From assembly GCA_902497035.1 (NCBI GenBank), contig CABVDL010000064.1:1-15080 (forward strand): a stretch of 15,080 nucleotides of DNA, written 5' to 3'. Position numbers and translations under genes: made by a program. The stretch comes from an uncultured Prevotella sp. (GTDB taxonomy: Bacteria; Bacteroidota; Bacteroidia; Bacteroidales; Bacteroidaceae). Below the pieces are notes generated by a model. The model was not told the DNA's origin. It worked only from the letters and a program-made list of their open reading frames with translations, and made no database searches. Positions 1-7,765 of the stretch are shown piece after piece (position 1 is the stretch's first letter; every line of letters begins with the position of its first letter).

Positions 1-164
1 CATACAGGAATACCCTCCTGACTTCGTCAATGCGTCACCCTGAATCGGACATAAGATTATTGGAAAATAGTCACGTACAGACACCCCCTATGGGGCAAGC
101 TTGTACATGACGAAAATCGATGTCGCGTAAAATTGCGCAGCGCGCATAAAATAACGCGTACCAC
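1..164. other. Non-coding stretch at window start
   Basis: I see no coding pattern, RNA gene or promoter here. Short inverted repeats are present (CCCC TAT GGGG near 95-106, and TGCGC AGC GCGCA near 135-147), but neither is followed by a T run, so I do not call a terminator. The stretch lies just beyond the stop codon of the minus-strand remnant at 165-299 and may be its 3' flank. Confidence 0.4.
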
Positions 165-299
165 CTAAATCTGCTCACAATCGTTCTGGAAAGCCCTGAT
201 GATACCGTCGTGGTAATAATACCGCTCTATCTGTGCTTTGGGCCATGTACCGAAGTTCACCAAAATGGGCGCAGCAGATAAAGTTTGTAGAGCTGTGCG
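165..299 (-). pseudogene. C-terminal remnant of an unidentified gene, cut by the repeat element
   Basis: On the minus strand a 44-codon open frame ends at TAG (165-167). Its last 33 or so codons look protein-like: VNFGTWPKAQIERYYYHDG followed by a polar tail ending CEQI. The frame has no ATG; reading upstream it enters the dispersed repeat that begins at 268 and hits TGA at 300-302. The simplest reading is the 3' end of a gene whose upstream part was lost or displaced when the repeat came to lie here. I do not recognise the family. A short gene starting at TTG or GTG near 256 is possible but less likely. Confidence 0.35.
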
Positions 300-360
300 T
301 CACCGGTGACAGTGTTGTACATCACCGGTGACAGTGTAGTGGCCGGCCTGGTGCCGGCCA
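268..360 (+). repeat. Dispersed repeat, left copy: 27-bp leader plus three 22-bp units
   Basis: The element begins GGCGCAGCAGATAAAG at 268 and runs into 22-bp units at 295-316, 317-338 and 339-360. The first two carry the 10-bp palindrome TCACCGGTGA followed by CAGTGT. The third unit, with the next base, forms a hairpin with a 9-bp stem, GTGGCCGGC (339-347) and GCCGGCCAC (353-361). The same element recurs at 14952-15080. Positions 317-352 match 15045-15080 exactly, and 268-316 match 14952-15000 with two differences. No transposase or integrase accompanies it. Confidence 0.85.
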
Positions 361-362
361 CC

Positions 363-517
363 AGCCCTTGGAAAGACCTTTTACCCACGCCAGCGAGAGT
401 TCCTCACGCAGATAACGCGGATCTGGCAGATGACAGTCTCTGCGCTATCAGCGAAATCAGCGTGGGCAAAAAAATATGATTGCGCAGATGAGGACAGGCA
501 AGCATCACCGGCGGACG
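363..517. repeat. Core between two facing repeat arms
   Basis: This 155-bp stretch is bracketed by inverted copies of the 22-bp unit element (317-362 and 518-562). It contains a 7-bp inverted repeat, CCCACGC (384-390) with GCGTGGG (460-466), and between them related CGCAGATAACGCGGATC and CTGCGCTATCAGCG segments. The second arm is followed by a run of seven A. No convincing coding frame exists. It could be a folded non-coding transcript, a cruciform-forming element or a decayed mobile element; the sequence alone does not decide. Confidence 0.4.
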
Positions 518-631
518 GTGGCCGGCACCAGGCCGGCCACTACACTGCCACCAGTGATGTACAATACTGCCGGACGGCTTGAGTGCCACTGCCGGATGGC
601 TGGAGCGCCACTGCCGGATGGCTTGGATTGC
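518..631 (-). repeat. Inverted right arm with 22-bp tandem units
   Basis: Read on the minus strand, 562-518 repeats the left arm 317-361 with about two mismatches, including the hairpin unit (stems 518-526 and 532-540). Behind it on the plus strand lie three 22-bp units at 566-587, 588-609 and 610-631, each beginning ACTGCCGGA(T/C)GGCT. In minus orientation the CAGT motif recurs every 22 bp across the junction between these units and the arm, so the two sequence types share one phase. Confidence 0.75.
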
Positions 632-646
632 GGGGCAGCGGTGACG

Positions 647-712
647 GCTTCGCCCAATTGCGGCGGCCGCTTCGCCCGGTTGCGGTGGCCGCTTCGCTCA
701 ACAGTGGCGGCC
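647..712. repeat. Second 22-bp tandem array of different sequence (3 copies)
   Basis: Three units at 647-668, 669-690 and 691-712 each start GCTTCGC and end (T/C)GGCC, with variable middles. The period is again exactly 22 bp although the sequence is unlike the neighbouring array. A 15-bp spacer (632-646) separates the arrays. The period is not a multiple of three, which argues against a protein repeat. Confidence 0.75.
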
Positions 713-765
713 GCCACGGTTTCCCGTACGCGTTGTCTGACGGTGAGAAATGGCTGAGATGACGG

Positions 766-2421
766 TCACGCGCCGGCCAGCACGCCGGGTGAGGAGACGC
801 AGATCTTGCCCACCTGGGTGTCGAAGTCCTCCTTGTCCTTTGCCTTTTTCTTGACCGATGAGCGGTAGTTGTAGATGGTCTGGGGCGAGAAGAAGAGTAC
901 GGAGGCTATCTCGGAGCTTTCCTTCACGCCAAGGCGTATGAGGGCATAGATGCGCTGCTCGTTGGACAGCTTGTCCTCGCCGGGGTCGTCGAGCTGTCCG
1001 TCGTCAGTGAGCAACCCGTTGAGTTCGGTCTTGAAAGTGGGGTAGAGGGCGAGGAAGCATTTGTCGAAGTTGGTGCGGAAGGTGGTGGCGTCCTCCTCCG
1101 ACAGGCGTGACGACGACACCGTTGACAGCAGGTCCTTGACCTGGTTGGCGATGATTTTCCGCCTGACGAGCTTGGTGTAGTTGTTGAGGCGGCTGATGAA
1201 TTTGGCGCAGAGGTCGATGTAGAGCTTCACCAGCCGGTCACGCTTGATGTTGGTGTTGAGCAGCTCGGTGTTGTCGGTTCCGAGCTGGCTGTTTAGCACC
1301 GACAGTTTCTGGTAGTTGTCGGCCAGCTGCCGCCGCTGGAGGGCCATCTTCTTGTTTTGCTTGAAAATATAGTAGATGGCCGACATCAGGAGTATGGCGA
1401 GCAGGGCGACGGCCACATTGATGAGCGTGAGGATGCTGTTGCGCTGCTTGAGTATCGACTCATACGACGAGACGATGGTGGGCAGCTTCTGCGAGATTTC
1501 GAGTATGCGCAGCCGGGCGTTGTACGACTTGGCGTCGTCCATGGAGATGTTGATGTAGCGCACGGCGTTGTTGATCTGGTCCTTGTGGTATTTGAAGAGA
1601 TAGGTGGCGAGGTTCTGCAGCGCCAGGTTCTCCTTGGTCGTGCAGATGACGTCGCTGCAGCTGGCCTCCACGAGGTATTTCTCGTAGTGCAGGGTGTCTT
1701 TGGTGCCTAAGTAGTTGAGGGCCAGGGCAAATGCGGTCATCGCGTAATAGCGTGAGGCCCTGGGCAGCCGCTTGATGGCCTTGAGGTAGTAGTGCCTTGC
1801 CTTGACGTCGTCTTTCTCCACGTAAACCTCGTATTCACCTTTATAATAGTCGTATTCTGGCGCGCGCTTGTCCATGAGGGGCATGGCCTTGCGCAGGTAG
1901 GCCGAAGCCATGTCGCTGTACTTTGGCGAGAAAAGCTCGTTGGAGCAGTAGTTGGCCCAGTAGCTGTAGAGCCGGAAGCGGACGATGTAGTTGCGCAGCT
2001 GCAATGCCGGTTCCACGCCGCGGTCGCCGATGCTGTCGAGCAGGTCCTCGGCCTCGCTGTACAGGCCGGCTATGGAGTATAGCTCGGCCTTCTCCAGCCG
2101 TGACAGCTGACTGTAGTAGTTGTCGCCGATTTTCTCGGCCAGCCGGTACGAGTTGTTGACGCAGGCCGCCGCTGAGTCGTAGTTGAGCACATAGTACTGG
2201 TCGTAGAGCTGCTGGTAAATCTGGAGCCTCATCTTGGGATCGCTCGTCGTGGAGAGATACGACTTGAGCAGCTGGATGTGCTGAAGCTTCTCATTCGTGT
2301 ACTGGTCTTTCCTGGCCAATACCTCGTCAAGGCCTCTCAGAATTTTTTCGGTCTGCGTCTGGGCTTGCGCCGCGGCGGCGAGCAGGAAAAACAGCATTAA
2401 AGTGAAGACTCTCTTGTTCAT
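766..2421 (-). CDS. Membrane-bound TPR-HTH transcriptional regulator (DUF6377-like, SusR-like role)
   Basis: This 551-residue protein starts with a signal peptide (MNKRVFTLMLFFLL, cleavage near AQA-QT), followed by TPR-like helical repeats (about 40-310) rich in Tyr/Ala/Leu, as in YSIAGLYSEAEDLLDS. A single membrane segment lies at about 330-353, then a coiled-coil stretch (about 354-400) and a C-terminal LuxR-like HTH (about 503-528, SEIASVLFFSPQTIYNYR). The order fits Bacteroidetes regulators that sense a periplasmic ligand and bind DNA from the membrane. An in-frame ATG at 2460 would add 13 residues ahead of the signal peptide, but it precedes the -7 motif at 2448-2455 and is unlikely to be transcribed; I chose the ATG at 2421. 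Divergent from the SusC operon, it is the obvious candidate controller. The DUF6377 name is from memory of the family; the architecture is seen directly. Confidence 0.8.
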   Translation of the reverse strand: MNKRVFTLMLFFLLAAAAQAQTQTEKILRGLDEVLARKDQYTNEKLQHIQLLKSYLSTTSDPKMRLQIYQQLYDQYYVLNYDSAAACVNNSYRLAEKIGDNYYSQLSRLEKAELYSIAGLYSEAEDLLDSIGDRGVEPALQLRNYIVRFRLYSYWANYCSNELFSPKYSDMASAYLRKAMPLMDKRAPEYDYYKGEYEVYVEKDDVKARHYYLKAIKRLPRASRYYAMTAFALALNYLGTKDTLHYEKYLVEASCSDVICTTKENLALQNLATYLFKYHKDQINNAVRYINISMDDAKSYNARLRILEISQKLPTIVSSYESILKQRNSILTLINVAVALLAILLMSAIYYIFKQNKKMALQRRQLADNYQKLSVLNSQLGTDNTELLNTNIKRDRLVKLYIDLCAKFISRLNNYTKLVRRKIIANQVKDLLSTVSSSRLSEEDATTFRTNFDKCFLALYPTFKTELNGLLTDDGQLDDPGEDKLSNEQRIYALIRLGVKESSEIASVLFFSPQTIYNYRSSVKKKAKDKEDFDTQVGKICVSSPGVLAGA

Positions 2422-2447
2422 ATTGCCGGTAATTTCGGTATCGGATG

Positions 2448-2455
2448 CAAAGGTA
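2448..2455 (-). promoter_or_regulatory. -7 element for the regulator gene
   Basis: On the minus strand TACCTTTG matches the Bacteroidetes -7 consensus TAnnTTTG. Transcription would begin roughly 5-8 bp downstream, giving a leader of about 20 nt before the ATG at 2421. I do not see a good TTG-type -33 box at the expected distance. Confidence 0.55.
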
Positions 2456-2532
2456 ATCATATTCGGTTAAATTTGTTTATCTACCTGACACTTTTTTATC
2501 GTTTTTATAAATTTACTGATGCTTAGACGGTT

Positions 2533-2557
2533 ATGCGGCATGCGTATGATGCCGCAT
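2533..2557. promoter_or_regulatory. 9-bp perfect inverted repeat, candidate operator
   Basis: ATGCGGCAT (2533-2541) and ATGCCGCAT (2549-2557) are separated by 7 bp. Each arm is itself an odd palindrome (ATGC-S-GCAT), so the site can also be read as two copies of one 9-bp motif with centres 16 bp apart. It lies between the two divergent -7 motifs, about 45 bp upstream of the one for susC, where an activator would bind. No T run follows on either strand, so it is not a terminator. Confidence 0.5.
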
Positions 2558-2601
2558 CTACTTCGCTCATACTTCAGTGTGGATTGTGTGTGGAATTTCT
2601 T

Positions 2602-2609
2602 TAATTTTG
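2602..2609 (+). promoter_or_regulatory. -7 element for the SusC operon
   Basis: TAATTTTG fits TAnnTTTG. A start near 2615 would give a leader of about 115 nt before the susC ATG at 2731. The leader holds a 6-bp inverted repeat, AACGTC (2649-2654) with GACGTT (2692-2697). A TTG at 2584-2586 is closer than the usual -33 spacing, as could be expected of an activator-dependent promoter. Confidence 0.55.
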
Positions 2610-2730
2610 CTACCGAAAGTTAAAACGATGTCATCAAAACCGCCGCAGAACGTCCCCCTGTATATAATAAAAAGGTGGGTGTGGCTTCCCTGACGTTGAA
2701 AAACCTGATTATACGGATAAATCAATACAG

Positions 2731-5700
2731 ATGAAACAAACATTTCTTTGCACCTTTGCGTTGACCTGCATGTTGGCCAGTGGAGGAGGGATGAATGCCC
2801 TTGCCTTGCCGTCGCCGCAGCACGGGACGCAGCAGACTAAGACCGCCGCTGCCCCAATTAGGGTCAGTGGTACTGTGACTGACGAGAACAACGAGCCGCT
2901 GATTGGCGTATATGTCAGACTGAAGGGCGGCGACGCCTCGGCCATCACCGATGTTGACGGCCACTTCTACCTTACCGTGCCCGACAGGAACAGCGTCATG
3001 CAGTTCTCCTACGTCGGCTTCAAGAAGCAGGAGATTACCGTCGGCAAGGATATCAGCTTCAACGTCGTGATGAAGGAGGACAAGAACGAGCTGCAGGAGC
3101 TTGTGGTGACCGGTTTCGCCTCGCAGAAGCGTCTTTCGGTGGTAGGCTCCATCCAGACCGTCCAGCCCAGCGACCTGCAGGTGGGCTCCTCGCGCTCGCT
3201 CAGCAACAACCTCGCCGGTCAGCTGGCTGGCATCATTGCCGTGAAGCCCTCGGGAGAGCCCGGATATGACGACTCCAACTTCTGGATTCGCGGTATCTCC
3301 ACCTTTGGCAGCGGCAGCAAGCCTTTGGTATTGATTGATGGCGTTGAGCGCAGCCTCAACGACATCGACCCGGCTGAGATCGAGTCGTTCTCCGTGCTGA
3401 AGGACGCCTCGGCAAGCGCCATGTACGGTGTGCGCGGCGCCAATGGCGTGATTATCATCAATACAAAGCGCGGCGAGGTGGCCAAGCCCTCAGTCAACTT
3501 CCGTGTGGAGCAGTCCATCCAGACACCCACCAAGCTGCCTCAGTTTGTTGGTGCGGCCGAGTATATGAACCTGCTCAATGAGCTCAATCCGGGCATGTTC
3601 TCCAAGGACCAGGTGCTGAAGACCTATACGGGCTACGACAAGGACCTCTATCCTAATGTGAACTGGCTCGACGCCATCACGAAGGACTACGCCTACTCGA
3701 CGCGTGCCAACCTCACCGTCTCGGGCGGCACCAAGATACTCCGCTACTCGCTGACGGCCTCGGTCTATCACGAGGACGGCATCATGGAGACCGACCCGAC
3801 GCTCGACTACGACACGGGCAGCAAGCTCACCCGCTACAACATGCGCGCCAACGTCGACCTGAACCTTACGCCGACGACCCTGCTGCGCTTCAACATCGGT
3901 GGCTATCTGCAGAACCTGCGCAAGTCGAACAGCAGCACCGACGAGGTGTTTGCCAAAGCCTTTGAGACCCCGCCTTACGTTCATCCCACGCGTTATTCCG
4001 ACGGCACCATCCCCATCGCCTCGGTCGAGCGCTACAACCCCTGGGCCATGAGCACGCAGCAGGGCTACTACCGCAGCGGCCACGCGCAGATACAGTCACT
4101 CTTCTCGGTGGAGCAGGACCTGAAGATGCTCCTCGAGGGACTGAAGGCCAAGGTGGTGTTCTCATTCGACAACTACAGTGAGAACTTCGTCACCCGCGGC
4201 CGCACGCCCGACTATTACAGTGTGGCACATTCCCGCGACGCATCGGGCAACCTCGTACATTCCATCCTGAAGTACGGCACCGAGGCCCTTTCCCATTCCA
4301 GCAGCGCCAATTTCGGCAACCAGAGCACCTATCTTGAGGGCTCGCTGTCTTACGACCGCGTGTTCGCCAAGAAGCACAGCGTCAATGCCCTGTTCCTCTA
4401 CAACCAGCGCAGCTACGACTGGGGCGACGTGCAGCCCAAGCGCACACAGGGCATTGCGGGCCGTCTGTCATATACCTACGACAACCGCTACATCGGTGAG
4501 TTCAACTTCGGCTACAACGGTTCCGAGAACTTCGCCAAGGGCCACCGCTACGGTTTCTTCCCGTCCATCGCCCTGGGTTACGTCATCTCTGAGGAGAGCT
4601 TCATGGCTCCCCTGCGCGGCACTATCAACCTGCTGAAACTCAGAGGCTCAATCGGTAAGCTGGGTAATGACGACATCGGCGGCCGCCGCTTCGCCTACAT
4701 CACGACCATCAACACCAACGCCTCAGGCTACAACTGGGGCTACAAGGGCGACTACTACCGTGGCGGCATCCAGGAGGGCGACTACGGCGTGGCCGACCTC
4801 ACGTGGGAGACCTCGGTGAAAACCAACCTCGGACTTGAAATCGGACTGTGGAATGCCCTTAACGTGCAGGTTGATTTCTTCAAGGAACACCGCACCAACA
4901 TCTTCATGCAGCGCAGTACGATACCCACGCAGGTGGGCTACATCAACAGCCCCTGGGCCAACTACGGCAAGGTGGACAACCACGGTGTTGACGCCTCCGT
5001 CACCTATCACAAGCGCATCAACAAGAATCTGGAGCTCAGTGCCCGCGGCAACTTCACCTATGCCCGCAACAAGATCATTGAGAAGGACGAGCCCGAGAGC
5101 ATCAAGGGCACCTACCGCTCCATCACGGGCCGCAGCATCAACACGCTGTGGGGCTACCAGGCCGTGGGCCTCTATACGGCCGACGACTTCGACGCCGACG
5201 GCAACGTGAAGGCCGGACAGCCCCAGCCGCAGCTCGGCGCCAAGGTGCGCCCCGGCGACATCAAGTACAAGGACATGAACGGCGACAACATCATCACCGA
5301 CCAGGATGAGGGCTACATCGGCGGCACCTCAGACCCGCGCATCGTCTATGGCTTCGGCGGCAACGTGAAATACAAGGCCTTCGACTTCAACTTCTTCTTC
5401 CAAGGCACGGGCGACGCCTACCGCATCATCGGCGGCAACAGCTACTTCATTCCCGGAAGCGGACAGGGCGTGCTGGGCAACATCTATGCCAACTACAACG
5501 ACCGCTGGACCGAGGACAACCCCTCGCAGAACGTGTTCTGGCCGAGACTGTCGTCGAACGAGAACCCCAACAACAACGTCGCCTCCACCTGGTGGAAAAA
5601 GAACATGAGCTTCCTCAGGCTGAAGATGGTCGAGGTGGGCTTCACCCTGCCGCAGGCCTGGACCAACAAGATCTACGGAAAGAACATCCGCTTCTATGTG

Positions 5701-5823
5701 AGCGGCAACGACCTGTTCTTCCTCTCCAAATTCAAGTTGTGGGATCCCGAGCTTGACACGTCAGACGGTCTGAAGTATCCGTCCATGCGCTCAGTCATGT
5801 TCGGAATGGACCTTACCTTCTAA
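2731..5823 (+). CDS. susC: SusC/RagA-like TonB-dependent outer-membrane oligosaccharide transporter
   Basis: The 1030-residue protein has a signal peptide (1 to about 25), an N-terminal CarboxypepD_reg-like Ig domain (about 43-118: VSGTVTDENNEPLIGVYV through FSYVGFKKQEI), a TonB-box-like stretch ELVVTGFA (about 123-130) and a plug domain. The plug carries the SusC signatures LVLIDGVERSLNDIDP, VLKDASASAMYGVRGANG and VIIINTKRG. A long beta-barrel follows and ends in Phe (FGMDLTF), as expected for barrel assembly. Length and domain order are typical of the family. It forms the energy-driven pore of a SusCD complex in which SusD is the lid. It is the first gene of the operon, with susD 32 bp downstream. 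The family call is secure; the imported substrate is inferred from the neighbouring enzymes. Confidence 0.97.
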   Translation: MKQTFLCTFALTCMLASGGGMNALALPSPQHGTQQTKTAAAPIRVSGTVTDENNEPLIGVYVRLKGGDASAITDVDGHFYLTVPDRNSVMQFSYVGFKKQEITVGKDISFNVVMKEDKNELQELVVTGFASQKRLSVVGSIQTVQPSDLQVGSSRSLSNNLAGQLAGIIAVKPSGEPGYDDSNFWIRGISTFGSGSKPLVLIDGVERSLNDIDPAEIESFSVLKDASASAMYGVRGANGVIIINTKRGEVAKPSVNFRVEQSIQTPTKLPQFVGAAEYMNLLNELNPGMFSKDQVLKTYTGYDKDLYPNVNWLDAITKDYAYSTRANLTVSGGTKILRYSLTASVYHEDGIMETDPTLDYDTGSKLTRYNMRANVDLNLTPTTLLRFNIGGYLQNLRKSNSSTDEVFAKAFETPPYVHPTRYSDGTIPIASVERYNPWAMSTQQGYYRSGHAQIQSLFSVEQDLKMLLEGLKAKVVFSFDNYSENFVTRGRTPDYYSVAHSRDASGNLVHSILKYGTEALSHSSSANFGNQSTYLEGSLSYDRVFAKKHSVNALFLYNQRSYDWGDVQPKRTQGIAGRLSYTYDNRYIGEFNFGYNGSENFAKGHRYGFFPSIALGYVISEESFMAPLRGTINLLKLRGSIGKLGNDDIGGRRFAYITTINTNASGYNWGYKGDYYRGGIQEGDYGVADLTWETSVKTNLGLEIGLWNALNVQVDFFKEHRTNIFMQRSTIPTQVGYINSPWANYGKVDNHGVDASVTYHKRINKNLELSARGNFTYARNKIIEKDEPESIKGTYRSITGRSINTLWGYQAVGLYTADDFDADGNVKAGQPQPQLGAKVRPGDIKYKDMNGDNIITDQDEGYIGGTSDPRIVYGFGGNVKYKAFDFNFFFQGTGDAYRIIGGNSYFIPGSGQGVLGNIYANYNDRWTEDNPSQNVFWPRLSSNENPNNNVASTWWKKNMSFLRLKMVEVGFTLPQAWTNKIYGKNIRFYVSGNDLFFLSKFKLWDPELDTSDGLKYPSMRSVMFGMDLTF

Positions 5824-5855
5824 TTGCTTGGAAATAATCATAAGGAAACATAGTC

Positions 5856-7736
5856 ATGAAACGATTCAAATCATACATTATCATACTGGCAGCCTGCCTG
5901 CCGCTCCTCTCTTCCTGCTCCGATTACCTCGACAAGGAGTCGGATACGGAACTGGACATGGAGAATGTGTTCAATGACAAGACGCATGTGGAGCAGTGGC
6001 TCGCCAATGTCTATTCAGCCATTCCCGACTGCTACGACGGTTATCTTTTCGACCTGGGCTGGATGCTCTTTGGCGACGACGCCACCATCCCTGAGCGTTA
6101 CCGGCAGTTCGGCAACCAGGTCATCCCCATGATACTTGGCGAGTGGACGCCGGCCAGCGACTGGAACGGCAACTACTGGGCCCTGCTGCCGCAGCGCATC
6201 CGCGAGGCCAACATCTTCCGCGAGCAGGCGCATGCCCTTGTCGACCAGGACATCTCGGAGCGCGAGATGACCTATATGAAGACGGAGTGCCGCTTCCTGC
6301 AGGCCTACTACTATTACCTGCTGGCCAACACCTACGGCCCCATCCCCTTCAAGCCCGACTACGTGTGGCCCGTCAACGCCTCGCTCTCCGACATGATGGA
6401 GACGCAGACACCCTATGAGGATGTGATCAAGTGGTGCTCCGACGAGATGCTGGCCTGCTCCAAGATTTTGCCGGCCCGCTACAGCGAGTCACAGAAATAC
6501 GGCCGCATCACCTCGCTGATGTGCCTGGCCATCCGCGCCCGCATGCTGCTGTTCGACGCCAGTCCGCTGGTCAACGGCAACAGCGACTACGCCAACTTTG
6601 TCAATGCCAACGGCGAGCACCTCTTCAGCACCCAGTACGACGCCGCCAAGTGGCGCGTGGCTGCCGACGCCTGCAAGGACCTCATCGACAAGGCCGAGGC
6701 TTCCGGCCACAAGCTCTACATCGAGTACGCCGACGAGAACAAGACCACCATCGACCCCTTCCTCTCCTACGAGAACGCGTTTCTCAAGAGCGAGGATGCC
6801 GGCAACACCGAGATACTCTTCGCCCGCCCGTCGGTCAACTACCAGAACTATGAGCGCAACGCCACGCCTAACGGTTCGGGCGGTAACGGCGGCTTCGGCG
6901 TGACCCAGAGCCTCGTTGACGCGTTCTTCATGGAGAACGGACTGCCCATCACCGACCCCGACTCGAAGTACGAGGAGACGGGCTTCTCCACGGCCGACGA
7001 GCATCGCTCCGGCACCAAGTTCGAGGCCGAGAACGGCAACTGCATCACCAAGTCAGGCACCTACAACATGTATTGCCACCGCGAGCCGCGCTTCTATGTG
7101 TCGGTCAACTTCAACGGGGCCTACTTCCCCTCTGAGGACCGCCAGTACAACTTCTTCAACGGCGGCGCCGACAACAACCACACCCACGACGCTCCGCAGA
7201 ACGGCTACCTGATGCGCAAGCGCGTCAACCCCAAGGACAACATCAAGCAGAACTCCTACAACTACCGTCCGGGCATCATCTACCGCCTGGCCGAGGCTTA
7301 CCTCAGCTACGCCGAGGCCCTCAACGAGTGCGACCCGGGCAATGAGGAAATACTCACCTATCTCAACAAAATCCGTGAGCGTGCCGGCGTGCGCCAGTAC
7401 ACCACCGGTGCCACCGACAACAACTACATCCACGTCAACCTCGCCGACCAGGACGCCATGCGCAAGCTCATCCATGCCGAGCGCCGCGTGGAGCTCTGCG
7501 CCGAGGGTACCCGCTACGACGACCTGCGCCGCTGGAAAGAGGCCGAGACCACGCTGTCGGGCGACTTCTACGGCATGAACTTCGACGGCAAGGACGCCTC
7601 GAGCTTCTACCAGCGCAAGCCCTACATCACGCGTGTCTATCGCAAGGCTTACTACTGGTTCCCCATCCACCAGACGGAGATTGACAAGAACCCGAAGCTG
7701 GTGCAGAACCCCTATTGGGACCAGTTGAGCAAGTAA
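5856..7736 (+). CDS. susD: SusD/RagB-like nutrient-binding surface lipoprotein
   Basis: A 626-residue lipoprotein with a signal ending LPLLSSC; the lipid-bearing Cys is residue 21, followed by SDYLDKE. The N-terminal half carries the SusD TPR scaffold (ECRFLQAYYYYLLANTYGPIPF at about 144-165). The C-terminal half has the standard signatures YRLAEAYLSYAEALNECDP, YLNKIRERAGV and HAERRVELCAEGTRYDDLRRW, closing with WFPIHQTEIDKNP. It caps the SusC pore and hands over the oligosaccharide. The sequence ATAAGGAAACAT ends 4 bp before the ATG and contains an AGGA that could serve as a weak ribosome-binding site; the same 12-mer precedes the GH97 gene. SusD homologues diverge too far for substrate prediction by eye. 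Confidence 0.97.
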   Translation: MKRFKSYIIILAACLPLLSSCSDYLDKESDTELDMENVFNDKTHVEQWLANVYSAIPDCYDGYLFDLGWMLFGDDATIPERYRQFGNQVIPMILGEWTPASDWNGNYWALLPQRIREANIFREQAHALVDQDISEREMTYMKTECRFLQAYYYYLLANTYGPIPFKPDYVWPVNASLSDMMETQTPYEDVIKWCSDEMLACSKILPARYSESQKYGRITSLMCLAIRARMLLFDASPLVNGNSDYANFVNANGEHLFSTQYDAAKWRVAADACKDLIDKAEASGHKLYIEYADENKTTIDPFLSYENAFLKSEDAGNTEILFARPSVNYQNYERNATPNGSGGNGGFGVTQSLVDAFFMENGLPITDPDSKYEETGFSTADEHRSGTKFEAENGNCITKSGTYNMYCHREPRFYVSVNFNGAYFPSEDRQYNFFNGGADNNHTHDAPQNGYLMRKRVNPKDNIKQNSYNYRPGIIYRLAEAYLSYAEALNECDPGNEEILTYLNKIRERAGVRQYTTGATDNNYIHVNLADQDAMRKLIHAERRVELCAEGTRYDDLRRWKEAETTLSGDFYGMNFDGKDASSFYQRKPYITRVYRKAYYWFPIHQTEIDKNPKLVQNPYWDQLSK

Positions 7737-7765
7737 TCGGTAATCTATAATCACAAGACAAGAAA

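Noticed and set aside
295..712. CRISPR array
   Set aside because: Units are contiguous, 22 bp, with no unique spacers between them and no cas genes nearby.
476..757. Plus-strand frame of 93 codons and its antisense partner across the repeat region
   Set aside because: Both run through 22-bp tandem repeats whose period is not a multiple of three; composition is Arg/Pro/Ala-rich noise with no start context or domain.
2422..2460. Upstream ATG for the regulator
   Set aside because: It lies upstream of or within the -7 motif and would put 13 residues before the signal peptide.
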